Notes: generated from the letters alone by a model not told the origin. A stretch of DNA of 64,000 nt from Perkinsus marinus ATCC 50983 (GCF_000006405.1 NW_003215582.1:748165-812164); one strand, 5' to 3'; shown: positions 44,704 to 56,898, counted from the stretch's first letter. Numbers and translations: made by a program.

Positions 44704-45501
44704 CGGGTATCTGATCGCTCACTGCTCACTGGGATTTTCGAGAGCTTTTGACCAACGAGGCTGACTCATACTGACAGAGGCCTACTTCGTTATAGCTCGG
44801 ATGATCTTCCCATATGATCGGACCAGATTCGTTTGCCCTCGACTCCTAGCAGTGTCGCGCATATCCTGGAAGCGCAGCATGAAGGCTTGGTTCTCGGGAT
44901 GGCATGATAGCGTCATGTCTCTACATCTACAAACTACACTCGGGTTGGATGCGTTCGCTCACCACTTAACGAGAAACTCTCTGCAAGGAGATTTCCGACC
45001 TGCCTGTTCCACGCTTATGTAAACTCGAAAGGCAATCAATAGGGTTTTTGCATTTCTACACGCGCTATGATCTCTGTCCTCCTCCTGCGTGAAGTCGCAC
45101 AACATGATATCGTTATCACGTCGCTTTCGTCATCACAGAATCGGTGTGTGAGAGTGTGAAGCAGACGGGCGCGAAGCGCAACGAGCCCCAAGAAATGAAC
45201 GACCACTGCTATGCTAGACAGCAAACCGGACTATCAAGGTATTGCTCAATCCATGCAAGGAGCTGGGGGACATTTAAATGTGGTTTCAGCTCGAACACTG
45301 TTGCGCTGAAGATAAACATCAAGAAGACAGTGGCACATGGGTCCACTAGTAAGTAGTGGTGGTCCTTCACCACTGCTACATTCTGTTGGATTTTCTGTTG
45401 GAGCAACCCCGGTTGCTTGCCCTTAGGTCGAGAGCTGTTACAACGCAACGAAGTGATGTAGTGGACACCGCTGTTGATGAACACAAGCATGCGGCAATGC
45501 T
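44704..45501. other. Gene-poor stretch, nothing recognised
   Basis: About 800 nt. Short frames on both strands. A weak resemblance to the introner-like element (45010-45070) was judged insufficient. Confidence 0.4.
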
Positions 45502-47699
45502 TCAGAGTGGCGACTCCTTCATCTCGTGTTCATCAGATTCATCGTTCCACCACGATGGAAGGGGGTCGGGATCCGTCAGACGGACTTGAGATGGAAAACT
45601 GTAACTGGGCTGATAGGAATCCGAACTCGAAGAGTGGCAACCATGATTCGATCGTTCATGACCAGTCTTTCGGTCTCCCTGAGAATCCACTACGATCATA
45701 AGCACTCGGAGCTTCGCTCCGCTCACCTTCTGATGCAGGATTTGCACAATTCTGTCCTGACCCAGCAACAACTCCAATGCCCGCTCCCGGTCCACTGTGA
45801 CAATGATAATGAAAACGGCCGCGCACATTCATCATCACCCTACCAGCCGAAAAGTCGTGGACTGTGTCAATCCGATCAGCCATCGACTTAACATCCTCAC
45901 TGTGCCACAATACGGGTGGTGGGCCTACCACTCTCTAACACGACGCTAGCCCAATGAGGAAAGAGCCCACCATCTTCCGAATATCCAGCAGCAATGAGCT
46001 TCGGATCGATGCTTGCTCTCTGCGACTGCTGCTTCCGATGTAGAGCTATCTCATTCTTGACATCGTCAATACACTGCAGGAGGGATATCTAACATTACCA
46101 CCACGGAGGATCCCATTGCCACTAAGCACTAACTTCTATTTCTGACCGCTGCTGCAGTTGGCGATCCAAGGTCTCCTGTAACGATCTCAACGCCAATCTA
46201 CTATTGAACTCACCAATATGATAGCAAGCACGGTGACTACTTATCACTGTTGACGCGGTCCCTCAGTTCCTCGATGGTCCTACGATACCTCAGTTCCCTC
46301 TCATAGGCTCTATTCATCATCTCTGAGCGAACAGTGAAGCCACCCTTGTCAGAACTTGTCCGCTCTGACCACGGCTCCTGATCACCCGTCGTTCGGATAG
46401 ACCCACCTCCCGATGCCGCACCATCATCGAAGAGTACATTATGACTGCCACCGCTCGGATCAGAGCTCGACAGTACAGATCCATCAAGACCTGATGCAGC
46501 AACCAGAAGTATCGGCCCTCCAACAAAGTCGTTAACGGTGTAGCTCCACAGCGCCTGTTGGCCCCACCAGCCCCAGTCTCCTTCCCCTGCTCCGAGATCT
46601 CCCTGAGCCGACCAACCTCTCGTTTAGCTGCAGCCTAATACCGAAGGCGTTGCATCGTTACTCGAATGACCAACTTCCAACCAATTCCTTGAGTAAACTC
46701 CGACGGTCATCTTCTCGTGCCTCAAGAGCTTTCACCAGCTTTTTTATTTCAGCTTCCAATAGCTGGTTACGCCGGTCGAACGACTGTCGGAAAAAATATC
46801 ATTCAGCGAGTATCATCGCACCGTAGACCAACTTGAGCAAGTTCTCGACTAGTGCGGAGGTCCATCAACGCCTCCCGATGTCTGAACATGAGATGTATAG
46901 TCCATGAGCCGGGAAAAGACTTCTACTGAGTCTCCAGCTCTGTCGAGTAGTTATTTCTCTTTTTCCTCAAGTATTCCAGTTCTTTGGACACATCTTGCAT
47001 CCTAGCTCGAAAGGCCCGCATCAGGTCTTTCTCCTGAATACCACATTTTTTTGAGCTCTCAATTAGATCTGATTTAATTGAGATCTAATCTGAGCAACGA
47101 GCTCGCACCTGGTCTTGAAGCACCTTGGATGTATTGGTCTGGATGCACTCTATTCCCGCCACCAAAGAGTCATGCATATTTCTGAATCATCACCACTCAT
47201 CCTATTCCTAGCGAGTCTATCACTATCCATCACCTCAGTACGGCCATTCGACCTTGATAGTCCTCTTCAGTGACAGTCTCCTCCGGGTCACTCAACTGAC
47301 ACTGACCCTCGAAACCCCCCACCCTCACAGTCACCACTAACCTCAGCATCCAGCGTCTCGGTTGTCTCCATACCAACACTACCCCGCATACCAAACGCAT
47401 TCAGCCGAGACCTGGGTTGTAATGGGCACCACTTCCTTACTATTTTCGGACAGGACCCAGAGTAGCACGGGAAATGAAAGTCATCGGCATACAGATAGCC
47501 GTGTCACACAATCTAATTGGTAGCCCCGACATATCCTATTCCTAGCGCTACATTGAACGTTCAGGCCGCTCAGATATCTCACCGGAACTTTTCGTCCAAT
47601 TTACGAGATTTCTTTACGAGCCTCTGTAGTCTGTGTGCAACCGTATCTTCCCCATCACCTAATGAGGCACTCCGTGGGTGCGCTACTCCTATGGACATC
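45502..47699 (-). CDS. Orphan coiled-coil protein
   Basis: Start exon at 47699 (MSIGVAHPRSASLGDGEDTV, HRLQRLVKKSRKLDEKFR) followed by a GTGAGA donor. Later exons: GMETTETLDAE; SDPEETVTEEDY; NMHDSLVAGIECIQTNTSKV; EKDLMRAFRARMQDVSKELE-YLRKKRN; VGRLREISEQGKETG; a long exon from FVGGPILLVAASGLDGSVLS to MNRAYERELRYRRTIEELRD; GPPPVLWHSEDVKSMADRID; VDRERALELLLGQDRIVQIL; and an acidic end LPSWWNDESDEHEMKESPL stopping at 45502. Heptad-rich helices throughout suggest a structural or tethering protein. Individual exons are credible; several junctions are unresolved. No family recognised. Confidence 0.55.
47062..47089. repeat. Short inverted repeat
   Basis: ATTAGATCT (47062-47070) pairs perfectly with AGATCTAAT (47081-47089) over a 10 nt loop, between two coiled-coil exons of the minus-strand gene, probably in an intron. 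Confidence 0.55.
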
Positions 47700-48214
47700 T
47701 TTCTACTCCACATCATGCTAGGACGCAATGGGTTCCATTGTGGTTCGGAGCCCTCGTCAGGGACCGAATAGCCAGACTAGCAATCACATAGACTTGCTCA
47801 CTAGGAATACCGCTTGTTGGTATCATAGTCGCATTGCAGAGTTCACAACACGCCGATGGTTTTTGTCCCTAAACGGCGACTACACCTTTTCAATCTCTAC
47901 TATGTTTTTTCACTTGCTGAATTTGAGATTGAAAAAGTGTAGAGTGTGTGAGCTTAAAGTATCACTTCTGTTAAAAGGTCTTCGACATGATACGACAGTC
48001 TACTGTGGTTTCTCGAATCAAGGATCTCAATTTTTCGATATGTTACGTCGACGAGTGATAAATCAAGAGCGATGCAAGAAGGGCAGCAAGGTGCGAATAC
48101 AAAGACTTTATTTTAGATGAGATGGTGGTATACGGAAGAAGGATGAATGACAAAGCCGACTGCGCAACAGGAAGTTCCGCAGAGCGACGACTCATGTCAC
48201 TATAACTCCACCAT
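47700..48214. other. Intergenic, no gene seen
   Basis: About 515 nt upstream of the coiled-coil gene start. A 130-codon plus-strand frame (47728-48120) is open but shows no protein character. Confidence 0.4.
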
Positions 48215-49000
48215 TCACAACGACATGTCATTCACTCTGTGATTCAACACCCCTATAACCCGCCATCGACCCACCTCCACTTGGCCGAGCAGCCGGAGAT
48301 TTGCTTTTGAGCGCCCCTTCTTCCCGACCGCGGCTCGGTATTGCTTCCGCTGGTGCCACGCCGACAGACGCTCTCCTAGTCTTCATCGATGAACAACACG
48401 CACTAGAAAACGTTCGGCAAGGAATTGATACAACGCAAAGCCGAGGAGTGTGCCATGGAGCTTGAGTGAGAACAGCGGGAGTTGACCTGGTGATAGCCAC
48501 AAGGCTGAATAAACTCAGCTCGGGTGGCAACATGAAAGTACTATGGACATTTCTACGTCCCACCTCTCCCTCTGCCTTGTCGATATCAAAAGAGTTTGGA
48601 GTGATCACTGGAGTGAAGTGGCAACTTGAGTTATGTAGCTGCAACACCCAACTCCCGCGTCCGAGCTCGAGCTCGAGCAGGCGATGTCAGGAAGCTGCCA
48701 AGAGCGGACTATCACCGTCTTATCCCTAACAGGGAACGGCCCAACCGTCATCAACTCTGTGGTGGCCATGCTGAGAGCAGTTGAGAGGGACCAAGAACAT
48801 GAGTGCAAAGTCCTCCCGATAGCATGCTGTCTCCCTCGATAGGTCCCTACCCGCGATTCGGTAACATCCATTTCACTGATATAGAAATACTCACCCACTA
48901 CGAAGCTTATCGCAATACTAGTTAACACTACCCCCCCTCCCCCCGCCCCCACTGCCACTTCTCCCTCCTTGCCTGGAACGACGATTGAATCAGAACTCAA
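48215..49000 (-). CDS. Uncertain small multi-exon gene
   Basis: Candidate start ATG 49000 (MSSDSIVVPGKEGEVAVGAG, then a Gly run and VLTSIAISF before a GT donor). Further candidate exons: STALSMATTELMTVGPFPVR-DKTVIVRSWQLPDI and, near the end, ERLSAWHQRKQYRAAVGKKG-RSKANLRLLGQVEVGRWRV, stopping at 48215. Frames between exons are not unambiguously joined. No family recognised. Low confidence in the model, moderate that something is coded. Confidence 0.35.
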
Positions 49001-49341
49001 TCATGGTGCTGATTACTGTAAAGATTCCAATGGTAGCTGTTCTCACGACCAGCTCCGGGACGTCAAGAAGGAGCTAGCCCTCGAGCTGATCTAGACCAAA
49101 ACCGCCCTGGATAGTGATGCAAAGTATCCTTTACAATCAACTCCGGTCACTCCGCTCCAGTTCAAGCTACGGACGGAAGAGAGAGGGGAAACTTCGTCTG
49201 ATACTACCTTTGCCCATACTCTTGTTCACAACCGGCTCAACGACACCTGCGGCAGTTTTTAATAATGCAACGCCTAGATTCATACTTGAAACAGGTATTT
49301 GTAGCCCGCCGAGATTGGGATGCTGGTGCACAAAGCGAATA

Positions 49342-49423
49342 CGACACCTGGGAGATTCGAACTCCCGCGGGCAAAGCCCAACGGCTTAGCAGGCCGCCGC
49401 CTTAACCACTCGGCCAAAGTGTC
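49342..49423 (-). tRNA. tRNA-Ser(GCT)
   Basis: 82 nt class II tRNA on the minus strand: acceptor GACACTT, D arm GGCCGAGTGGTTAAGGC, anticodon arm GCGGC-CTGCTAA-GCCGT (GCT), a long variable arm and T arm GGGAG-TTCGAAT-CTCCC, discriminator G. All hallmarks of tRNA-Ser are present. No intron. Confidence 0.94.
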
Positions 49424-49660
49424 ACATAAAACTAGCACCTCAAAGTCGCGGGTTTGCTGACGGCGCTACATCCACTCCCTTTGTATCACAGAACTCGTAT
49501 AGTAACGGGGGTGGCGGCGTAGAAAAATTTCCCATCAGTCGCATGCCGCACTCCGCGTATCCTACCTCCCTCATTATCGTGTAATCATCTACCGCTTCGT
49601 ATCAGCGTCTACCGAATCCCCTGTTCCTCATTCGTCTTCAAGGCACACGTTGAACTCAGA

Positions 49661-50162
49661 ATGCCTTCTCCGCGGAAGAACTCAGCGAAGTTTAGTTCTG
49701 CTGCTGAGGTAGATGAAAAGGGGGAAGCTTCGCCACAAATCGATTATGGAGAAGAATGGGAGGCCATTGAGCGAGAAGAAGAGCAGTCTAGAATTGGTAA
49801 TAGTGCATCGAAAATTCAGCCTCATGCTGTACAGTCACCGTACAGCATGATGCTGAATCCCTGACTGGTCTCTCGACAAGCCGGAAGCGACTCGTAGACT
49901 CGAATGGTGAATTGTAGACTCGCATGGTCGATTCGGAAGCGCCGTTGAGAATGTGAATTTCACACAGCTGAGACACCTGATAGCGCATGAACCCCTCAAC
50001 ATTGCCGTACTGAGCATACAGCAGCTGCTGTCTGGTCCTTCAGCCGCGGGCCGACCGAAGAAGAAATCGTCGAGTAACCGCAAGCCTCGGCTTAATTTGT
50101 GGGATGACTGTGAAAACATGCCGGGAGCCAAGCCAAATGCTACCCCGGTCCAGCGGGAGTAG
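49661..50162 (+). CDS. Small orphan protein, about 125 aa
   Basis: Exon 1 starts MPSPRKNSAKFSSAAEVDEK and is acidic (YGEEWEAIEREEEQSR). A 120 nt intron (49797-49916) contains a strong hairpin. Exon 2 reads DSHGRFGSAVENVNFTQLRH, LIAHEPLNIAVLSIQQLLSG, then a basic stretch GRPKKKSSSNRKPRLNLWDD, ending VQRE at TAG. The basic run may be a nuclear localisation signal. No family recognised. Confidence 0.55.
49814..49858. repeat. Intronic hairpin, 19 bp stem
   Basis: Left arm 49814-49832 (ATTCAGCCTCATGCTGTAC) pairs with 49840-49858 with a single mismatch, around a 7 nt loop AGTCACC. It lies wholly inside the intron 49797-49916. Structure resembles the hairpins at 61842-61888 and 63118-63144, but sequences differ. 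Confidence 0.8.
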
Positions 50163-50313
50163 TAATTCGCTAACACTGAGCGCCTCAGTGGAGTCTTCTC
50201 GGATGTATTAGATACTTCGAGTCACGTTGTTTGAAGGTGTGGAAGCAAACGGCAAAGGAGAATCAAGCTCATGAGCGGGAGCGCTCGCGCGAGCTGGAGC
50301 GAGAAGAGGCAGA

Positions 50314-50724
50314 ATGGTAGTAGCGTTACGGAACGGAAGCCGGCGGAGTGCTTCACCTCATCCTTCCAGTCTTGAAGACGAGATCACTGACCTCTTCGAG
50401 ATGTTCCCCTTATTGGATTCGATCCTTATTCAAGACATCCACCTCTGCAGTGATCGGGACTGGGATACTACAGTGGATACCTTATTGGTAGTGGCTGGGT
50501 CCACCATTGCCTTCGGGGAGCGACCTTCTGTCTTGCAGAGGCTGAGCGGAGAGACTGATGGTTTGGACGCCCGAGTGGGGAAGCCTCCACCCAAGATGGA
50601 TGATGAGAATGAATTTCCTCTCCTTGTTGGGAAAGACGATTGGCAGGTAGTGATCTCTCGCCTTCACATTTTACAAAGACGATCGTAGAGCTTCCCACAT
50701 AGGTCGTTCCACGGTACATACTAA
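50314..50724 (+). CDS. Small protein with a CUE-like ubiquitin-binding domain
   Basis: Residues about 20-70 read SLEDEITDLFEMFPLLDSIL and DWDTTVDTLLVVA, fitting the CUE pattern (a Met-Phe-Pro motif in helix 1 and Asp-x-x-Leu-Leu in helix 3), which usually binds mono-ubiquitin. The rest is unfamiliar. A 42 nt intron (50647-50688) removes an in-frame extension and leads to a short tail SFPHRSFHGTY, TAA 50722-50724. Charged helical codons (ERSRELEREEAE) just upstream of the ATG hint at a missed 5' exon. Confidence 0.5.
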
Positions 50725-50792
50725 ATGAAGGTAAGGAAAATGCCGCATCATCGCAGATTTCTCCGTCCACCTCCTACCTCGCGAAAGTTGTA

Positions 50793-51057
50793 AATGCCAC
50801 CACTTCCTCCGAAAAAAAGGGAGCGACGACGCTCTAGATTGATCGATTCTGATACCCAGGGACAGGATTTTATACCATCAAGTTTATACCACAAGCATTT
50901 CATTCGATCCGCCCAATAGTGTGAGTAGCTTCGCCTTGGATAACGTTTGATTAACGTTGGATTGCGTTTTCCCTCAAATAGCCGAGTGGCGACTAGTGTA
51001 TGGCCAGACCATTAGCGAGGACGAGGTATCTTCTTATGATGAGGGAGAAATCACTTG
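50793..51057 (+). CDS. Possible very small basic/acidic protein
   Basis: MPPLPPKKRERRRSRLIDSD then, if spliced from about 50878 to 50980, TEWRLVYGQTISEDEVSSYD-EGEIT with TGA at 51055-51057. Composition is protein-like; the splice donor is weak. Unspliced, the frame stops at TAG 50918-50920. No family recognised. Confidence 0.3.
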
Positions 51058-51317
51058 AAGTGTGAACGAGAGAGAAAAGCGTTGGGATGTGTAGGCTTTT
51101 CCGGAGACACTCGCACAGAATCAATGTCCCTTAGCTCGAGGGTTGGCTAGCTACTGAGCCTTTCTATGTTTGCTGTATTTACCTATTGGGAAAAAGGCAA
51201 CTGTTGTCTTATTACGTCTCCTAAGACCAAGGCCAATCAGATGTATACCTTATATGTAGCAAACGTATTCTCTGGAGTGCAGTGATGGGTGTTTTCCTTA
51301 CAATAGATCGTCAGAAT

Positions 51318-51726
51318 GATGCCTTCACCTCGAGAGCCTGAAAATGAGACAAACGCCTCTCAGGTCACCTGGGCCAGGTGTAGTGTATTCCATTATACTG
51401 GTACGGACGAAGATGAGCATTTGGACGAGTTCCCGTAGCTCTTATCTCCCCGGGACCCCTTGATCATTCACAGGCCTCTGTGGAATGCACTCCCAATATC
51501 CAAGCCGGCTGAGCTGGAAACCTTAGGAAATTCATCCGAGTATGTACTCTTGCGATATCCGAATCGGAGATATGGTCAGACTCGGATGTACCGAATGAAC
51601 AAGGCCGAATTTTGCTGAGAACAGTCTGGTGGTAACAGGGTGCGCCGTACGAGGCAAACCCCATCCCTCCACTGGTGATAACCTCATCAGTTGCACGCAA
51701 AGCAGAGATTGAACTCAACATGAACT
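51318..51726 (+). CDS. Possible small orphan protein
   Basis: Candidate exons MPSPREPENETNASQVTWAR...DEDEHLDEF and, over a 41 nt intron, PPLWNALPISKPAELETLGN-SSE, followed by a GTATGT donor. A later fragment (ARKAEIELNMN) could be the end. The first two exons join well; the end is unresolved. Confidence 0.35.
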
Positions 51727-52336
51727 AGTGGTGGGATAATCTAAAAGCAGTAGTGCTGGGACCCTAATAGGAGAGCCAGAAACCAACGGTATACACTGAG
51801 TGAGTGTGTGAGCAATTTTCCAGCGTGGATCGAACAACTTTACACATCACTGCTCCGTGATGAAAGGCTCAACTACGTTGGTAGAAGAGGTTATTGATGC
51901 CATTCCAGTCCTTCTGAAAAAGGAGGCCACTGTACTACATTCTATTATAGAGTATCGTACCTTATTGACGGCAGCCGCTAGACCACTACCAAGCTCCGCA
52001 CGGGGAGTGCTGTTATGAGGGGTGGAGACTCCTCGGGGGGTCGGTGTTTGCGGCGGGAGTTCTCGATACGGACTGATAATGGACTGACTGTAATATCGAC
52101 AATTGTGGGAGACTCTAGTAATGCAACCGCTGTGGAATTCAGGGAGAGTAAAAGTGAGGGGAATGCAAGGCATTTTTAATACCAAAATTCTACCTCTTCG
52201 GTGTGGAGCTCTTCTCGATAGGAGACCGGTCTGCTATTGGGGTCTTGGTGACACTATCTTGGCCGATAAAACTTGAAAAAAGGCTAGTGTCACCACTGAA
52301 AAGAATCATGCCAGCTTCCTATCACGTTCATGATTC

Positions 52337-53843
52337 TCACCTGCTTACGCTCACCACCTCCTCCTCATGGTCTCTATCTCTCCTTGCTGGAGGCCTTTCC
52401 ACTGGCTGGGCCAATGCTACGTTGCTTGGTACTTGAGTACTGGTCTGTCGTGATAGACTCTCCATTGGCAGCGATGGAGCTACAGCCGCACTAACTGCTA
52501 CACCTTCTGCCGCATCCGAGAGTGAGGGAGCTGCAGTTGTTGTGGTGGTGTCAAGAAGAGCCTCATCTCCACCTGTAGGGGGAATGGCAGAGACCTTCCG
52601 TGCTGACGGAGGGTCGGCTGAAGACCTACTGGAGAGCTAGCTGGGAGGAGATTAGAGCGTTGTAGCCCACCTTCTAAGGCCTGGAGTAGATCCAGCTCCA
52701 GCGGCTTGAACCGGCAACGGAGTGTTGAAGGCACTACGCTCACGGCTCATCTGCGGAGGCGCCATACCACTTGTGGTGTATGCTGACTGACTCGCTACAA
52801 GGGCGGGCGGCTGATAGATAGGTGTATAGCGCCCGGTGGCAGGAGACTGTCCCCCTGCTGCTCTCGGACTAGGCTGGTAGAGGGGTGCGTAACGGCCTGT
52901 TGCTGGGGACTGGGCTCCTGCCGCCCGTGGGCTAGGCTGATACCCGTAGACGGAGGAGGTGCGAGGACTAGCTTGGTATCTTCGTGTTGAGGTCAGACGG
53001 TCCGCATAAAGAGATAAAGCGCTGGACTCGCGATTGATACCGCGCGGTGTGAATGTGCCTCGGGGAGTGAAATCATCGGCAAACTGTGGACCATGCCTGT
53101 CACCACAACTGCATCGAGGATGGGGATGTTTCTTGTTGTACTACCTCTGTGTCGTGCCGTCCATATAAGTGTAGTTCGAAGCAGCATTCAACGCTGAAGA
53201 GGGAGGGGTATGTCTCCCACAGTTCCGAACTCGAGACTACCTTCAATATTCTTCCTCCGCTGCTCCTCCCTTGCCTCTCTCTCCCTTCGCCGTCGTTCCA
53301 ACCTCTCCCGTCGAGCCTCGTACTCCGCCCAGGCCTTGGACTCGGCTTCTGGATCGTCCACATGGGTACCTAACTCCGTCGATGAGGATGCGGAGGTAAA
53401 TGCCGGCGTACTACCATTTGCCTCGGTGGATGAGGGCTTACGATGGCCAGTGGCGTCACTCTCGTCATCCGCGCTCAACACCAATGAGTCCTTCGCCGAT
53501 AGAGCCACGGGTCCCGACGATCCACGTCTGGAGAGTGACCTCCGCGGTGAGATAGCGTTGGGGGGAAGCTGTCTCGAATTGACGCCTTCACCAGCCGCAT
53601 GATCCGCTGGATGGCTCATTGACTTGGTCGTGGAGGCCTGGGGTACGGTCCTGATGGAAATAGATGATTCCTGGGGGACGGATAAAAGGACTTGGTCTGA
53701 TACTTCCCCGATTGCCGCTCTCCTTCCTGCTGCATCTTAATGGGACGAGAGGGGTCCTCACGATGCTTATGATGATGGTGATGCTCTTGTTGTTCTTCTC
53801 TTGATGGTGATGACGGACTATCACTGCTGAAGCATAAACCCAT
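52337..53843 (-). CDS. Repeat protein with MGxC dual-acylation N-terminus
   Basis: Starts MGLCFSSDSPSSPSREEQQE: Gly2 is a myristoylation site and Cys4 a likely palmitoylation site, as in membrane-anchored cytoskeletal proteins of alveolates. A His run (HHHHH), PIKMQQEGERQSGKYQTKSF and a Pro-rich stretch follow. A 38 nt intron leads to a Ser/acidic exon with a charged helix (AEYEARRERLERRRRERE). Next comes a Pro/Thr/Arg region with a 21-residue tandem repeat, unit YQPSPRAAGAQSPATGRYAP-L, repeated in full twice and partly a third time. The end, EEEVVSVSR, stops at 52337. Mostly disordered; about 400 residues. No family recognised. Confidence 0.55.
52805..52942 (-). repeat. In-gene tandem repeat, 63 nt units
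   Basis: Two full units plus a partial third, encoding YQPSPRAAG(A/G)QSPATG-RY(A/T)P(L/I). Units differ by a few substitutions. In frame with the MGxC gene. Confidence 0.85.
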
Positions 53844-54078
53844 GGTATCAAACTGTCTAACTCGGCATAGGACTATCCTGAGCTAACCACGAACGCGGTA
53901 GGAGTTCTGAAGAAACCCAGGCCCGCATACGATGGAGGGTGATGAAAAACGAAGATACTGATGGTCGTAGTATAATGAACGACTGTAGTAATATTAAATG
54001 GCATGAACATAATGCCCGAGAAGATTATACTCGCGAGAAAATCTGGTAGGAATAAGAGGCGGCAATATGATGCGGTGC

Positions 54079-54783
54079 CTAGCAGTGAGAAGGCCAGCTA
54101 GGTCGAGAAGCTTTCAGAGATCCAGTCTCCCCGACCAGCGTCCCTAAGCTAGGAGTAGTCGAAAGATCTAATGCGGAGTTACTCGGCCTATGGGCACTAC
54201 TGTAGCGCCTCAAGGTCGAGGAAGGGACGGAAGTCGAGACCTGTGGGGGTTCATAGTCCACCATGTTACTCCTGTACGGTCGCAGGTCGAGCTGAGCGCT
54301 GGGTGCCTCGGGTCGACTACTATAGAATGACGGATCATCATACATCTTCGAATAGCTCCTAAGATCTGTCCCGCGACAATGGTCGCCAGCCCAGATCGGC
54401 GTGTGCCTCGGCGGTGTACCGATAGACGCCTGTTGCCTCTCAATGTCGGAATAGAACCATGAAGGTAGGTCGTGTCGCCATCGATCACGGCCGTATAACA
54501 TCCGCCTTCCAAGAGTCCTAGCTGCTAGAGTTGACGAAGACGATCCCTCCGACGAATCAGAGGATATACAGGAGACGGTATCATCGTATGCTGGACTGTG
54601 GAGATGGCCCTCGGGCCTAGCCGGTACCACACCGCGGTAGTGAGGGTAGGGTGAGCGCTCCCTTTCGATGTCATAAGCTCCCACGTCTGGTCCTGAGAGA
54701 CCTCCGATGAACCCTCATTTTGTACCCCACGTACTACCCTCCTTGGTGGAGCGATGCCTGATGCCATCTCTACTACCATCCAT
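54079..54783 (-). CDS. Orphan Arg/Ser/Tyr-rich protein, about 215 aa
   Basis: Start exon MDGSRDGIRHRSTKEG; a 46 nt intron; then one long exon: PDVGAYDIERERSPYPHYRG, SCISSDSSEGSSSSTLAART, RDRWRHDLPSWFYSDIERQQ, SKMYDDPSFYSSRPEAPSAQ, ending LKASRPSWPSHC at TAG 54079-54081. No transmembrane segment. Resembles the disordered style of the MGxC neighbour 235 nt downstream on the same strand; both might be pellicle or cytoskeletal proteins, but this is inference. Confidence 0.5.
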
Positions 54784-56391
54784 ATCGGTCAAGCGGCGGT
54801 GCTGTGAATGTCCGCTAAGCAATGACGCAGTGATAAAACACCCCCACCGGGCCATCATTACCTTGACCCTTCGACCTTACCTGTCTCCTCACTACACCGA
54901 CGAGTACCTACTCCCTCTCTTCTACACAGATGGGCACAACTAAAGACTATTACATCCATCGGGGCCGCCCTCTCCTCTCGAGCACCGGCAACAGCCACCG
55001 CCGAATAGCCTATGTAACAGAGGCGTGTCTGAAAGAAGGAGCGCCATGAGTCTGTCGGGCGGGGCGGCTATGCCATAGCCTCAAGATATGCCTCAGTGTT
55101 GCTTCACTACCGAATTACAGATTAAGTTGCGACGACGGGAGAGAATATACACCGCCTAGAAGACTGCTTCACATTTAGTAAGATCAATTCCGTTGGGCGG
55201 GGCGGCTGTGCCATAACCCCAAGATATGCCTTGATGCAATAGATATTGAAGAAGCACCCGATAAAAATAATGATCATGTGAACACGACCAAATTCGACGG
55301 AATGGGGAATCGATTTTGCCATTAATGATGTCGATTTCACTCCGTCGCCGATATCGCGACACCAAGGTGTGAAGTCCTCGAATGGTAAAAAAGTATCCCC
55401 TATAATAGCCTTTCATCCCAACGCAATCAAGCTCCTACTACGTTTATCATTCTTGGAGTGGCTCGTGGCATTGGTTGTATGTCTAGAGTGAGACCTGAAG
55501 ACGAAGAGATTTAGGATATATGATAGTGCGTTATCACTCCCATGGCGTCACAGTCATGTACACCCGTTAACAAACTATCCTGGCGCTTGCGCGAGAACGC
55601 GATGATGTGGGCGCATGAATCCGATGATACCGCCCAGCATGCGACGTCAGAGACGCTCCCACGGATGAGTGGGGCTTTCGTGGCAGACGGTCGTCTCCCA
55701 CTACTACCTTTTCAATTTGTTGAGAATGTCGTTGAAAGTTATTCCTAGATACCACTGATCAGAGTTGAGACACATTACTGGATAAAGTTGTTTGGGTATC
55801 TGTATGCATGTGAGGATACACTTACTTATAACTGAGAGATAGAATGGCAGACAAGGAAGAATGCTTGCGAGCTGCGCACTTTGCGAAAGTGGAATTTCGT
55901 GGCGCAGTGACGTATGATCCGAACCCCTCCTCGCTGTTTACCTATTAATGCTTGACATAAACCAATCGTTTTACAACCAGAAAGCTCGAGTAAGACAGAA
56001 TAGATTTGGGATGAAGTGATCCAGCAAGAACTGAAGTTAGATACAACACAAAGATACGCCACTCACCCTTCAAGCTAGTCGCTCTACCGAGGCACAGCCG
56101 GCCCTGCGTCACCTTCCAAATGAACCATACCCGACCCACTGACCACAGTCACTGAGAAGATTCGAGTACAAACGTTACAACAACGGGTAAGGGTGCATGC
56201 TCTGAGGTGGTGACGAGAACTCCTACGAGATGCAGGTTATCATGCATCGGTCCAGAGCACCTGCTGAGCGGCCGAGTTCTCCAAAGCCGAGTTAGCAAGA
56301 TATAAGCTGACTCATGGGCGTCAGGTATCCCTCATTGGATGATCGACGAGCCGTCGTTGTTCGATTCGATACCCTTCCATCGATGAGTCAA
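54784..56391. other. Gene-poor stretch with a direct repeat
   Basis: About 1.6 kb. A 38 bp direct repeat (GGGCGGGGCGGCTATGCCAT and following) occurs at 55055-55092 and 55194-55231. Several 60-85 codon frames, none convincing. Confidence 0.45.
55055..55231. repeat. Local direct repeat, two 38 bp copies
   Basis: Copies at 55055-55092 and 55194-55231 share (T)CGGGCGGGGCGGCT, TGCCATA and CAAGATATGCCT with a few changes. Spacing 139 bp, no tandem continuation. Confidence 0.75.
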
Positions 56392-56530
56392 ATCTTCAGC
56401 TGCTCAGGTCACAACAGCTCAAGAGGAGGGCTCGTCTCGAAGCTGAGGACGGCACAGAGGAGGACTGCAGTGGCCAGACAGTAGAGTTCACGCCGATCGC
56501 TAAGAAAGCCCAGGATATCTCCCATGCCAC
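56392..56530 (+). CDS. Isolated coding exon of an unidentified gene
   Basis: Open segment DESNLQLLRSQQLKRRARLE, AEDGTEEDCSGQTVEFTPIA, KKAQDISHA followed by a GTAAGG donor. It reads like a charged nuclear protein. Flanking exons upstream (56160-56330) and downstream could not be assigned. Confidence 0.3.
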
Positions 56531-56898
56531 GTAAGGGTCGGCGATGGGGCGTTATTCGCTGTGATTATTCATCTGCAGTGTCCGTCTTACGACGACGTTG
56601 AATCCAGCAAGATGAGGGCATAGTAAATGTACATGCGACGTGACTGAGTATGTGGACAAGTGAGGCCACTACTGCTGTTTTGGGTCTTCAATGATTCACA
56701 GATATGTGAGCGCCTCCCGTAATAACCCATTCAACGCCACGACTGCCCCACCTCGACCTCCAACCTTCATAACGAATACACATGTTCATCAACTCTATAA
56801 TAGCTCAACGTGATGCTGTTAGAAACGCCCTGTTGTCGTGCTGGGCATCTTTGTGGGCCGTGGGCAGGCACATGTGTAGTTACTACTTTTGTAGTTGA

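Noticed and set aside
45000-45075. Weak resemblance to the introner-like element
   Set aside because: Only scattered short matches; would not stand out from AT-rich background.
52700-52722. B-box-like GGTTCAAGCC on the minus strand
   Set aside because: It is coding sequence of the MGxC repeat protein in an uninterrupted frame.
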